Assembly (NCBI GenBank): GCA_964420455.1
Contig: CAYQTO010000042.1
Location: 1-22,437, forward strand
DNA length: 22,437 nt
Reading direction: 5' to 3'
Source of the DNA: CAYQTO01 sp964420455
GTDB taxonomy: Bacteria > Sumerlaeota > Sumerlaeia > SLMS01
Shown here: positions 7,223 through 14,689 of the stretch, piece by piece
Numbering within the stretch: the first letter of the stretch is position 1
Layout: the number at the start of each line of letters is the position of its first letter
Notes under the pieces: generated by a model
What the model was told of the DNA's origin: nothing
The model's database searches: none
What the model saw: the letters and a program-made list of their open reading frames with translations, nothing else
Made by a program: the position numbers and the translations under genes

Positions 7223-7984
7223 TCAGGCCCCTGCCGCAACCGCGTACCGGGCGCCCACCTTCCTCCAGTTGATCACCTGCGGGAAGGCATCCACGTAAGC
7301 CCCACGGCGGTTCTGATACCGCAGGTAATACGCGTGCTCCCATACGTCCAGCGCCAGCAGCGGCACCATCGACCACATGGTGTTCAACTGCTGGTTCTGG
7401 CCTTGGAAAATCTGGAGCTTGCCGGCCGCGAAATTGTACACCAACAGGCCCCACCCGGAACCTTGCACCCCCTTCGCCGCCGCCGCAAAGTGCCCCCACA
7501 TCCCGTCGTAACTGCCAAAGTCGCGATCAATCGCCTCCGCCAGCGCCCGCTCCGGCCTGCCCCCCATCTCCCCGCCTCCCATACAATCCCAGAAAATGCA
7601 ATGCAGCGCGTGACCGCCGCCGTTGAACGCCAGCTGGTCGGACCAATGCTGCACCAGCCCAAAATCTCCCGACCCACGCGTCTCCGCCAGCTTCTCCTCC
7701 GCATTGATCAACCCGCGGACGTAGCCCGCATGGTGCCGATCATGATGCAGTCGCATCGTCTCCGCATCGATTGCCGCCTCCACCGCGTCATACGCATATC
7801 CCAGCGGTGGCAAGGTCCAGTTGCCCTCGTCGTCCACCGCACCGGGAATCAGCTTCATCATGGCGTGCGCACCGCCCCCCATGGGCTGCGCCTGCGCCCG
7901 CCCGGGGTTGAGCGCCCCAAGGGCCATCGCGCCCCCAAGCACGCCACCCGCGGCCAACAGATCACGACGGTTCATTTCCGACAT
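7223..7984 (-). CDS. Tat-exported Fe/Mn superoxide dismutase
   Basis: The enzyme converts superoxide to oxygen and hydrogen peroxide. The 253-aa protein is longer than the usual ~200 aa because of an N-terminal Tat-type leader: NRRDLLAAGG (5-14), a hydrophobic stretch to about 25, then ALNPGRAQA. It is therefore probably periplasmic or outside. Predicted metal ligands are H80 (MRLHHDRHH), H128 (HALHCIFWD), and D213 and H217 (LDVWEHAYYLRY). GSGWGLLVYN (175-184) is also typical. The segment around the second ligand reads ALHC instead of the common ANHS, and a second Cys follows at 134. Fe or Mn preference cannot be decided. The ATG at 7984 has GGAG 8 bases upstream; ATG 7975 would also keep the leader. 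The gene is monocistronic, with its own terminator. Confidence 0.93.
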   Translation of the reverse strand: MSEMNRRDLLAAGGVLGGAMALGALNPGRAQAQPMGGGAHAMMKLIPGAVDDEGNWTLPPLGYAYDAVEAAIDAETMRLHHDRHHAGYVRGLINAEEKLAETRGSGDFGLVQHWSDQLAFNGGGHALHCIFWDCMGGGEMGGRPERALAEAIDRDFGSYDGMWGHFAAAAKGVQGSGWGLLVYNFAAGKLQIFQGQNQQLNTMWSMVPLLALDVWEHAYYLRYQNRRGAYVDAFPQVINWRKVGARYAVAAGA

Positions 7985-8106
7985 GGCATCATCTCCTCTG
8001 AGGAATCTTGATCGGTCACACGGTAACGAAGCAAAATGTCTTCCTCGAACGGTGCCCGCCGGCCCCATCCGGACGCACGGACTTTTTCCCACCGGAGACC
8101 CCGCCC

Positions 8107-8730
8107 GTGATTGAACTCCCCGACGGCGTCCAGTCCGTCTTCGACCGCCTCGGCCTCCTCCCCATCGTCGTCGGTGCCGCCATGTGCGGCGCAGGCTGGC
8201 TTCTCTACTGGTGCTCCCTCCAGTTCATCGGCGCCGTGCTCCTTGGCGCAGGCGGGCTCCTCGCCGGTGACGCCCTGGCACAGTTGTTCGACCTCGCCGG
8301 AGTCGAGCGCGGCCTCGTTGCCTACGGCCTCGCCTTCCTCGGCGTTCTCCTCGGCATGGGCATGGCCCGCCTCGTTCATCGCCTCGCCATCTTTCTCCTC
8401 GGGTGGGCCCTCGGAGCCGCCTTCTTCTTCTGGCTTGTTGCGCCGATCCGTGGCGACACCGCCTGGGACTGGATGGCCAGCGATGCCTTCCTCGCCTTCG
8501 GCACTCCCATCTTCGGTCTTCTCACCGGCCTCGTGGCCATCGCCATCGAACGCTACATCGTCATCCTCGCCACCTCCGTGCTTGGCGCCGGCCTCGTCGC
8601 CCACGGCATGGAATGGCCACCGACCGACTGGCGCTTTCCCGCCCTCATCGTCGGCGGAATCGTCATCCAGACGCTCGTTTCCCGCTCCTGGAAAAAGCGC
8701 CGCCGTCGCGACGACGACGACGAGGACTGA
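8107..8730 (+). CDS. Polytopic membrane protein, function unknown
   Basis: The 207-aa product is almost wholly hydrophobic, with about six to seven membrane segments (near residues 17-36, 38-56, 69-88, 92-112, 130-147, 150-167 and 178-193). It ends in a charged tail, KKRRRRDDDDED. Gly-rich helices and overall pattern resemble DUF4203/TMEM198-like proteins, but I cannot assign a family. The GTG at 8107 is preferred: GGAG lies 9 bases upstream (8094-8097). It is divergent from the dismutase gene (about 120 bases between starts) and ends 8 bases before the convergent gap-containing gene. No substrate or partner can be named. Confidence 0.75.
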   Translation: MIELPDGVQSVFDRLGLLPIVVGAAMCGAGWLLYWCSLQFIGAVLLGAGGLLAGDALAQLFDLAGVERGLVAYGLAFLGVLLGMGMARLVHRLAIFLLGWALGAAFFFWLVAPIRGDTAWDWMASDAFLAFGTPIFGLLTGLVAIAIERYIVILATSVLGAGLVAHGMEWPPTDWRFPALIVGGIVIQTLVSRSWKKRRRRDDDDED

Positions 8731-8738
8731 CGCCTCCC

Positions 8739-10304
8739 CTATTCCGGCGTCCTCCACTCACCCGTATAGAAATATAGATCCCCCCTCGAAACCGTTCCGT
8801 TGGTCGGGTCGTAGATTGCGTGAGGCGTCCGCTCGGGAAAGACGCGCAACGCGCCACTTTCCATAAGGCCCACCGCCGCACCGGGGGGGATGGGCCCTTC
8901 GTGGGCACGGGCCCCCGGCGCGCCCGGCCGCCAGTCGCTCGCCACACTCTGGTCCACGTCCGGCCCCCAGCTGAAGATCCCCGCTGGCGTCTCCCCCGTG
9001 ATGATATACCCAAGCCCCCGTTCGTCCGCGAAGGGATCCCGCGGCAGGCCGTTCGGGAACTGCGCAAGGAGCCCCGCCTGCGTTGTTGCCAGGCCCCCGG
9101 GCGCCGGCACCGGATACGTCGACCCACTCCAAGCCTGCATGCTCAAGTCCCCCGCGCTGATCGTCCCGTTCGTCGGGTCGTACTCCACCTCCGCCCTGTT
9201 GTCCTCGCCGTCGGGACCAACCGAGTACACCACGAGCCGGTCGCGTCCCGCCTCCAGCAGCCGCAATGGCGCCCCCTCCTCGCCGTGGGGATCCGGCGGA
9301 ATCGCGTCGAGGAGCGGCGGCAAGCCCCCCGCGGCAGGAAGCTCCCCTGTCTCCAGGATCACCGCACGGTGCGCCGCAGCCGTATAGACAAGCGCGGTCC
9401 GCGCCAGCGCCGTGTCCCGTCGCACCGCAATTTCCCGCATCTGTCGCTCGGCCCCAACGTCAAAGAATCCATATCGCTCGCGACTGAGCGCCATCGCCTC
9501 CGTCTCCACCGCATGGGCATGGTCCCGGTACGCCGCCNNNNNNNNNNCCGCCTCGATCCACTCCCAGTTCGCCTCGATGAAGCCGGGCGGAACCGCGCTT
9601 CGCAGGAGAAGATTCTCCATGCCCCCGCTCCCAATGGAGCTGATTGCATAGCCGATGAGCGGCTCGATCACCATGTGGCCATCGCGGCTGAGGGACGAGC
9701 CAATGTGGTGGAGCCGCGCGAGCAGTTCCACTGCGGCCGCCGGATACCCCCGCATCCACAGGAACTCGGCCCGCACCCGGGTCGTCTTGGCAAAGGTCTG
9801 AACCCCCAAAAAGTTCGGCGGGGGGCCTGTCGCATCCACCAGCAGCCGCCGGCTTCTCGTCCCGGCGTAGGGCGCGTTCTCCGTCGCAAATTGCAGCGCC
9901 GTGCGGAGCCCTTCCTCGTCCTCCTCCATGGGAAGCGACACACCGAGCAGCTTCGTCAGCGCGAACCTCAGCTCCCGTCCCTCCGACCGAGCGGCCATCG
10001 CAGCCGACCAGTCATCGTACTCCTCCGCCGCCTCGCGCCAGAAACGATGCTCCTCCGCCCGCAGCACCGGCGCCACGACCTCCCAACGCTCCCGCGCTTC
10101 CGCATCACCCACAAATCGCGACCCGCTTTCCACCCACAGCAGCGCCCGCATCGGGTCGTTGGGCTGCGCCCGGTACAGGCGCGCGATCACCTCGTCGGAA
10201 GCCGCCGAGCGGGGCGTATTCGCGGAGGGAAACACCTCCACCAGTTCCCGGTCCCGCAATGGAACCAGGAAGCTGGAGACGTCCACCTCCCGGTTCGCCG
10301 CCGT
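8739..10304 (-). CDS. Large protein of unknown function with two YDPTNGT-type motifs; 5' end and an internal piece lost in assembly gaps
   Basis: The frame runs from the 10305-10314 gap to a TAG at 8739-8741 and stays open across the 10-N run at 9538-9547, about 520 residues in all. The start codon is missing or unclear: a GTG at 10286 is possible, but the frame is open upstream into the gap (TAANRE). The N-terminal two-thirds is helix-rich, with many Arg/Glu/Ala residues and no signal peptide visible. The C-terminal third holds two copies of a motif, YDPTNGTISAGDL and YDPTNGTVSRGDLYF, about 120 residues apart. Similar YDPTNGT.S.GD ends occur, as I recall, in C-termini of some bacterial type II secretion pseudopilin-like proteins, which would suggest an exported or pilus-linked protein; this is weak. 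It follows the membrane-anchored gene. Function unknown. Confidence 0.7.
   Translation of the reverse strand, partial: TAANREVDVSSFLVPLRDRELVEVFPSANTPRSAASDEVIARLYRAQPNDPMRALLWVESGSRFVGDAEARERWEVVAPVLRAEEHRFWREAAEEYDDWSAAMAARSEGRELRFALTKLLGVSLPMEEDEEGLRTALQFATENAPYAGTRSRRLLVDATGPPPNFLGVQTFAKTTRVRAEFLWMRGYPAAAVELLARLHHIGSSLSRDGHMVIEPLIGYAISSIGSGGMENLLLRSAVPPGFIEANWEWIEAXXXXAAYRDHAHAVETEAMALSRERYGFFDVGAERQMREIAVRRDTALARTALVYTAAAHRAVILETGELPAAGGLPPLLDAIPPDPHGEEGAPLRLLEAGRDRLVVYSVGPDGEDNRAEVEYDPTNGTISAGDLSMQAWSGSTYPVPAPGGLATTQAGLLAQFPNGLPRDPFADERGLGYIITGETPAGIFSWGPDVDQSVASDWRPGAPGARAHEGPIPPGAAVGLMESGALRVFPERTPHAIYDPTNGTVSRGDLYFYTGEWRTPE
9538..9547. other. Assembly gap (10 N)
   Basis: Ten N bases lie inside the large unknown gene. 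The flanks are GCCGCC and CCGCCT, a GCC-rich stretch likely to break assembly. Both sides read as protein in one frame if the true length leaves remainder 1 modulo 3, which 10 does. Confidence 0.97.
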
Positions 10305-10314
10305 NNNNNNNNNN
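10305..10314. other. Assembly gap (10 N)
   Basis: Ten N bases fall between the 3' end of the membrane-anchored gene (stop at 10321-10323) and the open 5' end of the large unknown gene. The left flank CGCCGCCGT resembles CGCCGCCGT at 10350-10358, so the join may be repeat-confused and its length is uncertain. Confidence 0.97.
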
Positions 10315-10320
10315 CGTCAG

Positions 10321-10800
10321 CTAAACAAACTGGGTGGGCTCGTTTACCGCCGCCGTGTTGATCCGATAGAAGAACTGATCGAGGAGGTTGTCGCCCGGAA
10401 CGTGCTCCTTGATTCCGAAGGCCTCCAGATCGTAGGGCCCTTGCGGGTCCTTCTGGAGGACGAAGACACTCTCCACGTAGGCACGAGCGGCCGAACCGGG
10501 ATTGTTGCCGGCCACCATCGTTCGCGAGGGTTGCTCCGTGAGGATCCGGAGGACGCGCCGGTCGCCCGCCAACTCGAAGCTAACCCTCCGGAGCCTCGTC
10601 GACGATCCCGGGCCAAGACCGGGGCTCAATACCGCCACCCGCGTGCGCGGGATCGGGCCGTCCTCGTTCGTCACACCCAGCACCAGCCCCGCCCCCGGCA
10701 TCACGTAGAACCGCTCCCCGTGGCGCGGCGAATAGACCCACGCCAGCAGCCCCACCAACGCTGCCGCCCCAATCGTCACAACCCACTTCCAATGCGCCAT
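10321..10800 (-). CDS. Membrane-anchored protein of unknown function
   Basis: The 159-aa product has one N-terminal membrane segment or uncleaved signal (about residues 5-24, VVTIGAAALVGLLAWVYS) and a soluble domain expected outside the membrane. The soluble part contains beta-strand-like stretches and ends in YRINTAAVNEPTQFV. I recognise no family. The ATG at 10800 is secure because a full AAGGAGG site lies 5 bases upstream. It lies 74 bases after the terminase gene and before the gap-interrupted gene on the same strand, so it is probably co-transcribed with them. The stop is 6 bases from an assembly gap. Confidence 0.75.
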   Translation of the reverse strand: MAHWKWVVTIGAAALVGLLAWVYSPRHGERFYVMPGAGLVLGVTNEDGPIPRTRVAVLSPGLGPGSSTRLRRVSFELAGDRRVLRILTEQPSRTMVAGNNPGSAARAYVESVFVLQKDPQGPYDLEAFGIKEHVPGDNLLDQFFYRINTAAVNEPTQFV

Positions 10801-10805
10801 GAAAT

Positions 10806-10812
10806 CCTCCTT
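10806..10812 (-). promoter_or_regulatory. Strong ribosome binding site
   Basis: AAGGAGG on the minus strand, 5 bases from the ATG at 10800, is the best Shine-Dalgarno match in the window and fixes the start of the membrane-anchored protein. Confidence 0.85.
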
Positions 10813-10874
10813 CCGGACGATGAGTCATCCGAGCAGCACGGGCACGACGGGTCGACGGTAATGCACGAGCGAGG

Positions 10875-12557
10875 CTAATAGCGAACGTCGCGGGTGGTGC
10901 GGGAACCCTCCACCCGATCGAACGCGCGACCGCGGCCCCGCGCGGCCCGAGCCAGCTCCACCGCACCCGCCAATGCGTCCAGCGCGTCGTCGTGTGCGCA
11001 CGATGGATAACTCTCCAATTCCTCCCAGAACTCCTCGTCGAGTCGCGGCGACAGCGCGAGCGCCCCGCCGGTGAGCAGCGGCTCGAGCGCGGCGATCCGC
11101 GTCGCCTTCGCCGCCTTCGGATGCACCACCTCCACCGGGGGACGCGTCCGCCCTCCCGCCCGGCACGCCTCCTCCAGCAACGGCAGCATCAGCTCCTGGA
11201 ACCCCGTCCCCTCGATCGCCACCCGCTCGAAGGGGTGCTCGCCGTGCGCCTCCAGGATCCGCGCCACCTGCGCCGACGGCGCTGCCCGCCGCGCCCACAA
11301 CGCGTCCGTGTGAAAGGAACCATCCGCCTGGAGCCAGACACTTGCCAGCGCCGCAAAGTCCCCACTCCGCGAGCGTTTGCCCATCGCCGCGTCCAGGTAT
11401 CCGAATCGCCGCGCCGACGCCCGCCACTCGCGATACGTCCGCACCGGCGTTTCCCGCCCGCCCCTCAGCGACACCACCCGCAGCAGCCCGCCGTCCTCCA
11501 CCCCCCGGAGCGCCCCCGCTCCGTCAAACAGCGCGTCCTCAGCACCCAACGGCGCGTTCTGCTTCTCCTGGTAGAAGCTCCGTCGGCCCCCGAGGACAAG
11601 TTGCGCCAACAAATCCTCGTAATCCTCCTTCTCCGGCCACAACACCCGCGTCCCGGCGAGCATCCGGTCGCGGTGTTCCTCAAAGTAGGCCCGCGCCGTT
11701 TCCCGCCGCCTCGCGTCGCCAAAGTCGAGGAGTCGACGCCGCCACGCCTCCCAGGACTCCTCGTCCGTCGCGAAGGATTCGATGCTGCGGGTGCGGATCG
11801 ATTCGAAGTCGGGCCGTCGCATCAGCTCCGCCAGGAGGCCCTGGTCGTGGAGCACGGTGCCGATGGCGAGGATGTGTGTATAGACATCGCCGAGGTACTC
11901 GACGACCTCGTGGTACCAATGGGCGAGGCGCTCGCGGGCGCGGGGCGAGGTGGCCGCTCGGGATGCCTCCGCATCGTCCAGGATGATCTTGGTCGGTCGG
12001 TATCCATGGGCCGAGACGCCCCGGATTTCCGATCCCGCGCCATAGGCATCCACCTGGATGCCGGCGAACTGGAGGCTTCGGGCGTTGAAGGTGCCCGGCC
12101 CGGCGCCAAGGGACCGGGCGAAGGCGCCGGCGGGACCTGACTCGAGCTCGCGGCGGATCGCCCTCAGCCGCTCCTGCGCCTGACGCTGCGTCGCCGAGAG
12201 CAGCACGATATACTCCTCGCGGTGGCACACGATGTCATGGAGTGGCAGGAGAAAGCTGACGATGGTGGACTTTGCGGATCCCCGCGGCGCCGCGAGGGCA
12301 TAATGGCGCCCCCGGCGATGGGGGAGCGGTTCCGCGCCCATTTCCCCGTGCCACGCGAACAGCCGCTCGTGAAGGGGGGCGAATGGCAGCCGGAACCCCG
12401 AACCCACCACGTGCGCGGCGAAGAAGGCGACGTCGGTGGAAACCCGCAGGGCCACAAGGGCGCGCCGTTGGGCGGGGGAAAGGTGCTCAATCCTCCTCAG
12501 AAAAGAGTCTCCGGAGAGATTCCGGATCGAGTTCAGCAGCTTGTTGGTCATCCGCAT
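10875..12557 (-). CDS. Phage-type terminase large subunit (TerL-like ATPase/nuclease)
   Basis: TerL proteins pump DNA into viral capsids and cut it at headful or cohesive sites. This 560-aa protein keeps both halves. The ATPase has Walker A-like APRGSAKST (90-98), Walker B KIILDDAEA (190-198) and a coupling motif, AIGTVLHD (231-238). The RNase H-like nuclease has YLDAAMG (387-393, D389), IEGTGFQEL (448-456, E449) and HDDALDALAG (522-531). All expected acidic residues are present, so it looks active. The start is ATG 12557 or 12551, both with weak ribosome sites and a 71-base overlap with the upstream 93-aa gene. No portal, capsid, tail or integrase gene is in view and base composition matches the neighbours, so it may be a domesticated or relic module, or a gene-transfer-agent part. 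Confidence 0.9.
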   Translation of the reverse strand: MRMTNKLLNSIRNLSGDSFLRRIEHLSPAQRRALVALRVSTDVAFFAAHVVGSGFRLPFAPLHERLFAWHGEMGAEPLPHRRGRHYALAAPRGSAKSTIVSFLLPLHDIVCHREEYIVLLSATQRQAQERLRAIRRELESGPAGAFARSLGAGPGTFNARSLQFAGIQVDAYGAGSEIRGVSAHGYRPTKIILDDAEASRAATSPRARERLAHWYHEVVEYLGDVYTHILAIGTVLHDQGLLAELMRRPDFESIRTRSIESFATDEESWEAWRRRLLDFGDARRRETARAYFEEHRDRMLAGTRVLWPEKEDYEDLLAQLVLGGRRSFYQEKQNAPLGAEDALFDGAGALRGVEDGGLLRVVSLRGGRETPVRTYREWRASARRFGYLDAAMGKRSRSGDFAALASVWLQADGSFHTDALWARRAAPSAQVARILEAHGEHPFERVAIEGTGFQELMLPLLEEACRAGGRTRPPVEVVHPKAAKATRIAALEPLLTGGALALSPRLDEEFWEELESYPSCAHDDALDALAGAVELARAARGRGRAFDRVEGSRTTRDVRY

Positions 12558-12768
12558 GGTGGGGGGCGAGGACCTCGGCGATTCGGGCGATTTCGAGCGT
12601 GCGCTTGAGTGCCGTGAGGAAGGCCACCAGCTCCTTGAGATCCGCCGGCGTGCCGCGCTCCTCCGCCTCGGCGAGGCGGATCTCGAACAGGGCCAGCCAG
12701 CGTCGGAGCTTCTCGATGGTGGCCTCCGCGAGCAGAAGCGCCGGGTCCGTCAGGTTGGGCTTGTCCAT
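12487..12768 (-). CDS. Small helical protein upstream of terminase, possible small-subunit partner
   Basis: This 93-aa, charged, largely helical protein has a Glu/Arg/Leu-rich core (EATIEKLRRWLALFEIRLAE at 14-33) likely to form a coiled coil, and an acidic end (SLRRLFSEED). The ATG at 12768 is chosen for GAGGAG 7 bases upstream. It overlaps the terminase gene by 71 bases and precedes it, the usual place of a terminase small subunit, but I see no helix-turn-helix and cannot confirm that role. It is divergent from pdxA with 95 bases between starts. Confidence 0.65.
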   Translation of the reverse strand: MDKPNLTDPALLLAEATIEKLRRWLALFEIRLAEAEERGTPADLKELVAFLTALKRTLEIARIAEVLAPHHADDQQAAELDPESLRRLFSEED

Positions 12769-12863
12769 CGCGTGGCTCCTCGGGGAAATGACGACGCTCG
12801 GCATCTTCCATAGGGAATCCATCGGCGAATTCCGCCCTCGGCGCCCAAAATCGACCTGACGCC

Positions 12864-13850
12864 ATGACCGACGCCCGTCCCCTCCTTGCCATCACCACCG
12901 GCGACCCAGCCGGCATCGGGCCGGAAATCAGCCTCCGCGTCGCCAGCGACAGCGGCTGCCGGGCCGCCGCCCGCATCGTCCTCATCGGCGACCTGGCTGT
13001 CCTGGAGGCCAACCGGGACCGGCTCGGCATCGCCCTTCCGCTCGCCGCCGTTTCCTCTCCGGCCGCCGCGGACGACATCTCCATCGCGGTCCTCGATGCC
13101 GGGCTCCTCGCCGAGGAGCCCCCCCTCGGCCGTCCCACGCCCGAGGCCGGCCGCGCCTCCTACGCGTATATACGTACCGCCATCGGGCATGCCCTCTCCG
13201 GCGCCGTCGGCGGTGTCGTTACCGCCCCCATTACCAAGCTCGCCTGGCGCAGCGCCGGCATCGACGTCCCCGGCCACACGGAAGTCTTCGGTGAGGTCAC
13301 GGGGGCGAACCGCTTCGCCATGATGCTCTACAGCGAGCGGATCGCCGTGGGCCTTGTCACCGTCCACCAGCCGCTCGCCACCGTCGCCGGGTCCCTCACC
13401 ATCGACCGCATCGTCGACGTGGGGGAACTGCTCGCGGAGTCGGTGGGGCGGATTCGCGGCCGTCCCCCCCGCCTGGCGGTCCTTGGCTTGAACCCCCACG
13501 CCGGGGAGTCCGGCATGATGGGATCGGAGGAGGAGGAAATCGTTGCCCCTGCGATCGACCGGCTTCGCTCCGCCGGCCACAAGGTCGAGGGACCCCTCTC
13601 CCCCGACACCGCCTTTACCGAGGCCGCCCGCGAACGCTACGACGCCCACGTCTGCCTCTATCACGACCAGGGGCTGATCCCCTTCAAGATGCTCAGCTTC
13701 GCCGACGGCGTGAACGTCACCCTTGGCCTGCCCTTTCCCCGCACCAGCCCGGACCACGGGACCGCCTACGACCTGGCGGGCAAGGGCATTGCCTCCATCG
13801 GATCGATGCGTGCCGCGGTGCTTCTTGCCGGGCGCCTCTCCGGGAAGTAG
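12864..13850 (+). CDS. pdxA: 4-hydroxythreonine-4-phosphate dehydrogenase
   Basis: PdxA oxidises 4-phosphohydroxy-L-threonine with NAD(P) on the DXP-dependent route to pyridoxal phosphate. The 328-aa length is normal. The signature TTGDPAGIGPE (11-21) opens the protein. Metal ligands by position are H168 (VTVHQPL), H212 (LNPHAGE) and H267 (LYHDQG); PGHTE (136-140) and SPDHGTAYD (295-303) complete the active site. The start at ATG 12864 has no strong ribosome site, but the family N-terminus begins within a few residues. The phosphatase gene follows 62 bases later on the same strand. The PdxA2 subfamily acting on threonate phosphate cannot be fully excluded, but no DtnK-like kinase is adjacent. 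Confidence 0.95.
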   Translation: MTDARPLLAITTGDPAGIGPEISLRVASDSGCRAAARIVLIGDLAVLEANRDRLGIALPLAAVSSPAAADDISIAVLDAGLLAEEPPLGRPTPEAGRASYAYIRTAIGHALSGAVGGVVTAPITKLAWRSAGIDVPGHTEVFGEVTGANRFAMMLYSERIAVGLVTVHQPLATVAGSLTIDRIVDVGELLAESVGRIRGRPPRLAVLGLNPHAGESGMMGSEEEEIVAPAIDRLRSAGHKVEGPLSPDTAFTEAARERYDAHVCLYHDQGLIPFKMLSFADGVNVTLGLPFPRTSPDHGTAYDLAGKGIASIGSMRAAVLLAGRLSGK

Positions 13851-13912
13851 TTGCAGCCCCCCTGCCGCCGGTGCTTTCGTCCCCCCCAACCAACAGGGAG
13901 GAATCCGCATCG

Positions 13913-14689
13913 ATGGCCGAACTGGACCAGTTCCTTGACTTTGCCCGCGAGGCCGCCGAGGAAGCCGGCCGCCTCACCCTCGGCTACTACCGACGCACCC
14001 TCGAGGTCATCGGCAAGGACGACGGGTCACCGGTGACCATCGCCGACCGCGAGGCGGAGCAACTCCTCCGCGCCCGCATCGAGGCCGCCTTTCCCGACCA
14101 TGGCATCCTTGGCGAGGAGTACGGCGCCCGGCTGCCGGCCGATGGCTGTGTCTATACATGGTCCATCGACCCGATCGATGGCACCAAGTCCTTCATCCAC
14201 GGGGTGCCGTTGTACACGAACCTGCTGGCGCTGTTGCGCGAGGGCGAGCCGGTGGTGGGGGTGATCAACGTGCCGGCCCTGGGCGAGCAGGTCGCCGCGG
14301 CCGAGGGGCGCGGCTGCTTCCTCAACGGCCGGCGGGTCCGCGTCTCGGCGGTCGACTCCCTCGCGGAGGCGCTCTTTGTCTATACGGATCATCGGGATCT
14401 GGAGCGCAACGCCCCCAACGACCGGTGGAAGACCCTGGTGGCCCGGTGCAAGTACCCCCGAGGGTGGTGCGATGCCTATGGCTACGGGCTGGTGGCGACG
14501 GGACGGGCCGAGATCATGGTCGACCCTGTGGTGGCGCCCTACGACGTGGCACCGATGCCGGTAATCCTGCGCGAGGCCGGGGGCGCCTTTTTCAACTGGG
14601 ATGGCGGGTGCCGCCTCGATGGAATCACCGCCTGCGCGACAAACGGCGCCCTTCGGGACGAGGTGCTAGCGGTTCTCTCCGGAGGGTGA
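13913..14689 (+). CDS. Inositol-monophosphatase family phosphatase, HisN-like
   Basis: This Mg-dependent sugar/alcohol phosphatase is 258 aa. Metal ligands are E68 (LGEEYG), D86 and D89 (SIDPIDGTKSF), and D211 (APYDVAP); DGSPVTIADREAE (37-49) lies in the N-terminal lobe. The patterns DGSPVT.AD, FPDHGILGEE and GYGLVATGRAEIMVD resemble histidinol-phosphatases of the HisN type more than classical inositol-1-phosphatases, so the substrate may be histidinol phosphate; this is an inference. ATG 13913 has GGGAGG upstream at a slightly long spacing (11 bases). It is likely co-transcribed with pdxA. Its last 24 bases overlap the convergent HD-domain gene. Confidence 0.9.
   Translation: MAELDQFLDFAREAAEEAGRLTLGYYRRTLEVIGKDDGSPVTIADREAEQLLRARIEAAFPDHGILGEEYGARLPADGCVYTWSIDPIDGTKSFIHGVPLYTNLLALLREGEPVVGVINVPALGEQVAAAEGRGCFLNGRRVRVSAVDSLAEALFVYTDHRDLERNAPNDRWKTLVARCKYPRGWCDAYGYGLVATGRAEIMVDPVVAPYDVAPMPVILREAGGAFFNWDGGCRLDGITACATNGALRDEVLAVLSGG

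Noticed and set aside
9800..12768. Whole region as an integrated prophage
   Set aside because: Only a terminase is recognisable; no integrase, capsid, portal, tail or attachment repeats were seen, and composition is uniform with the neighbours.
12750..13910. Minus-strand frame of 386 codons opposite pdxA
   Set aside because: pdxA has all its catalytic motifs on the plus strand; the antisense product is Gly/Asp/Val low complexity.
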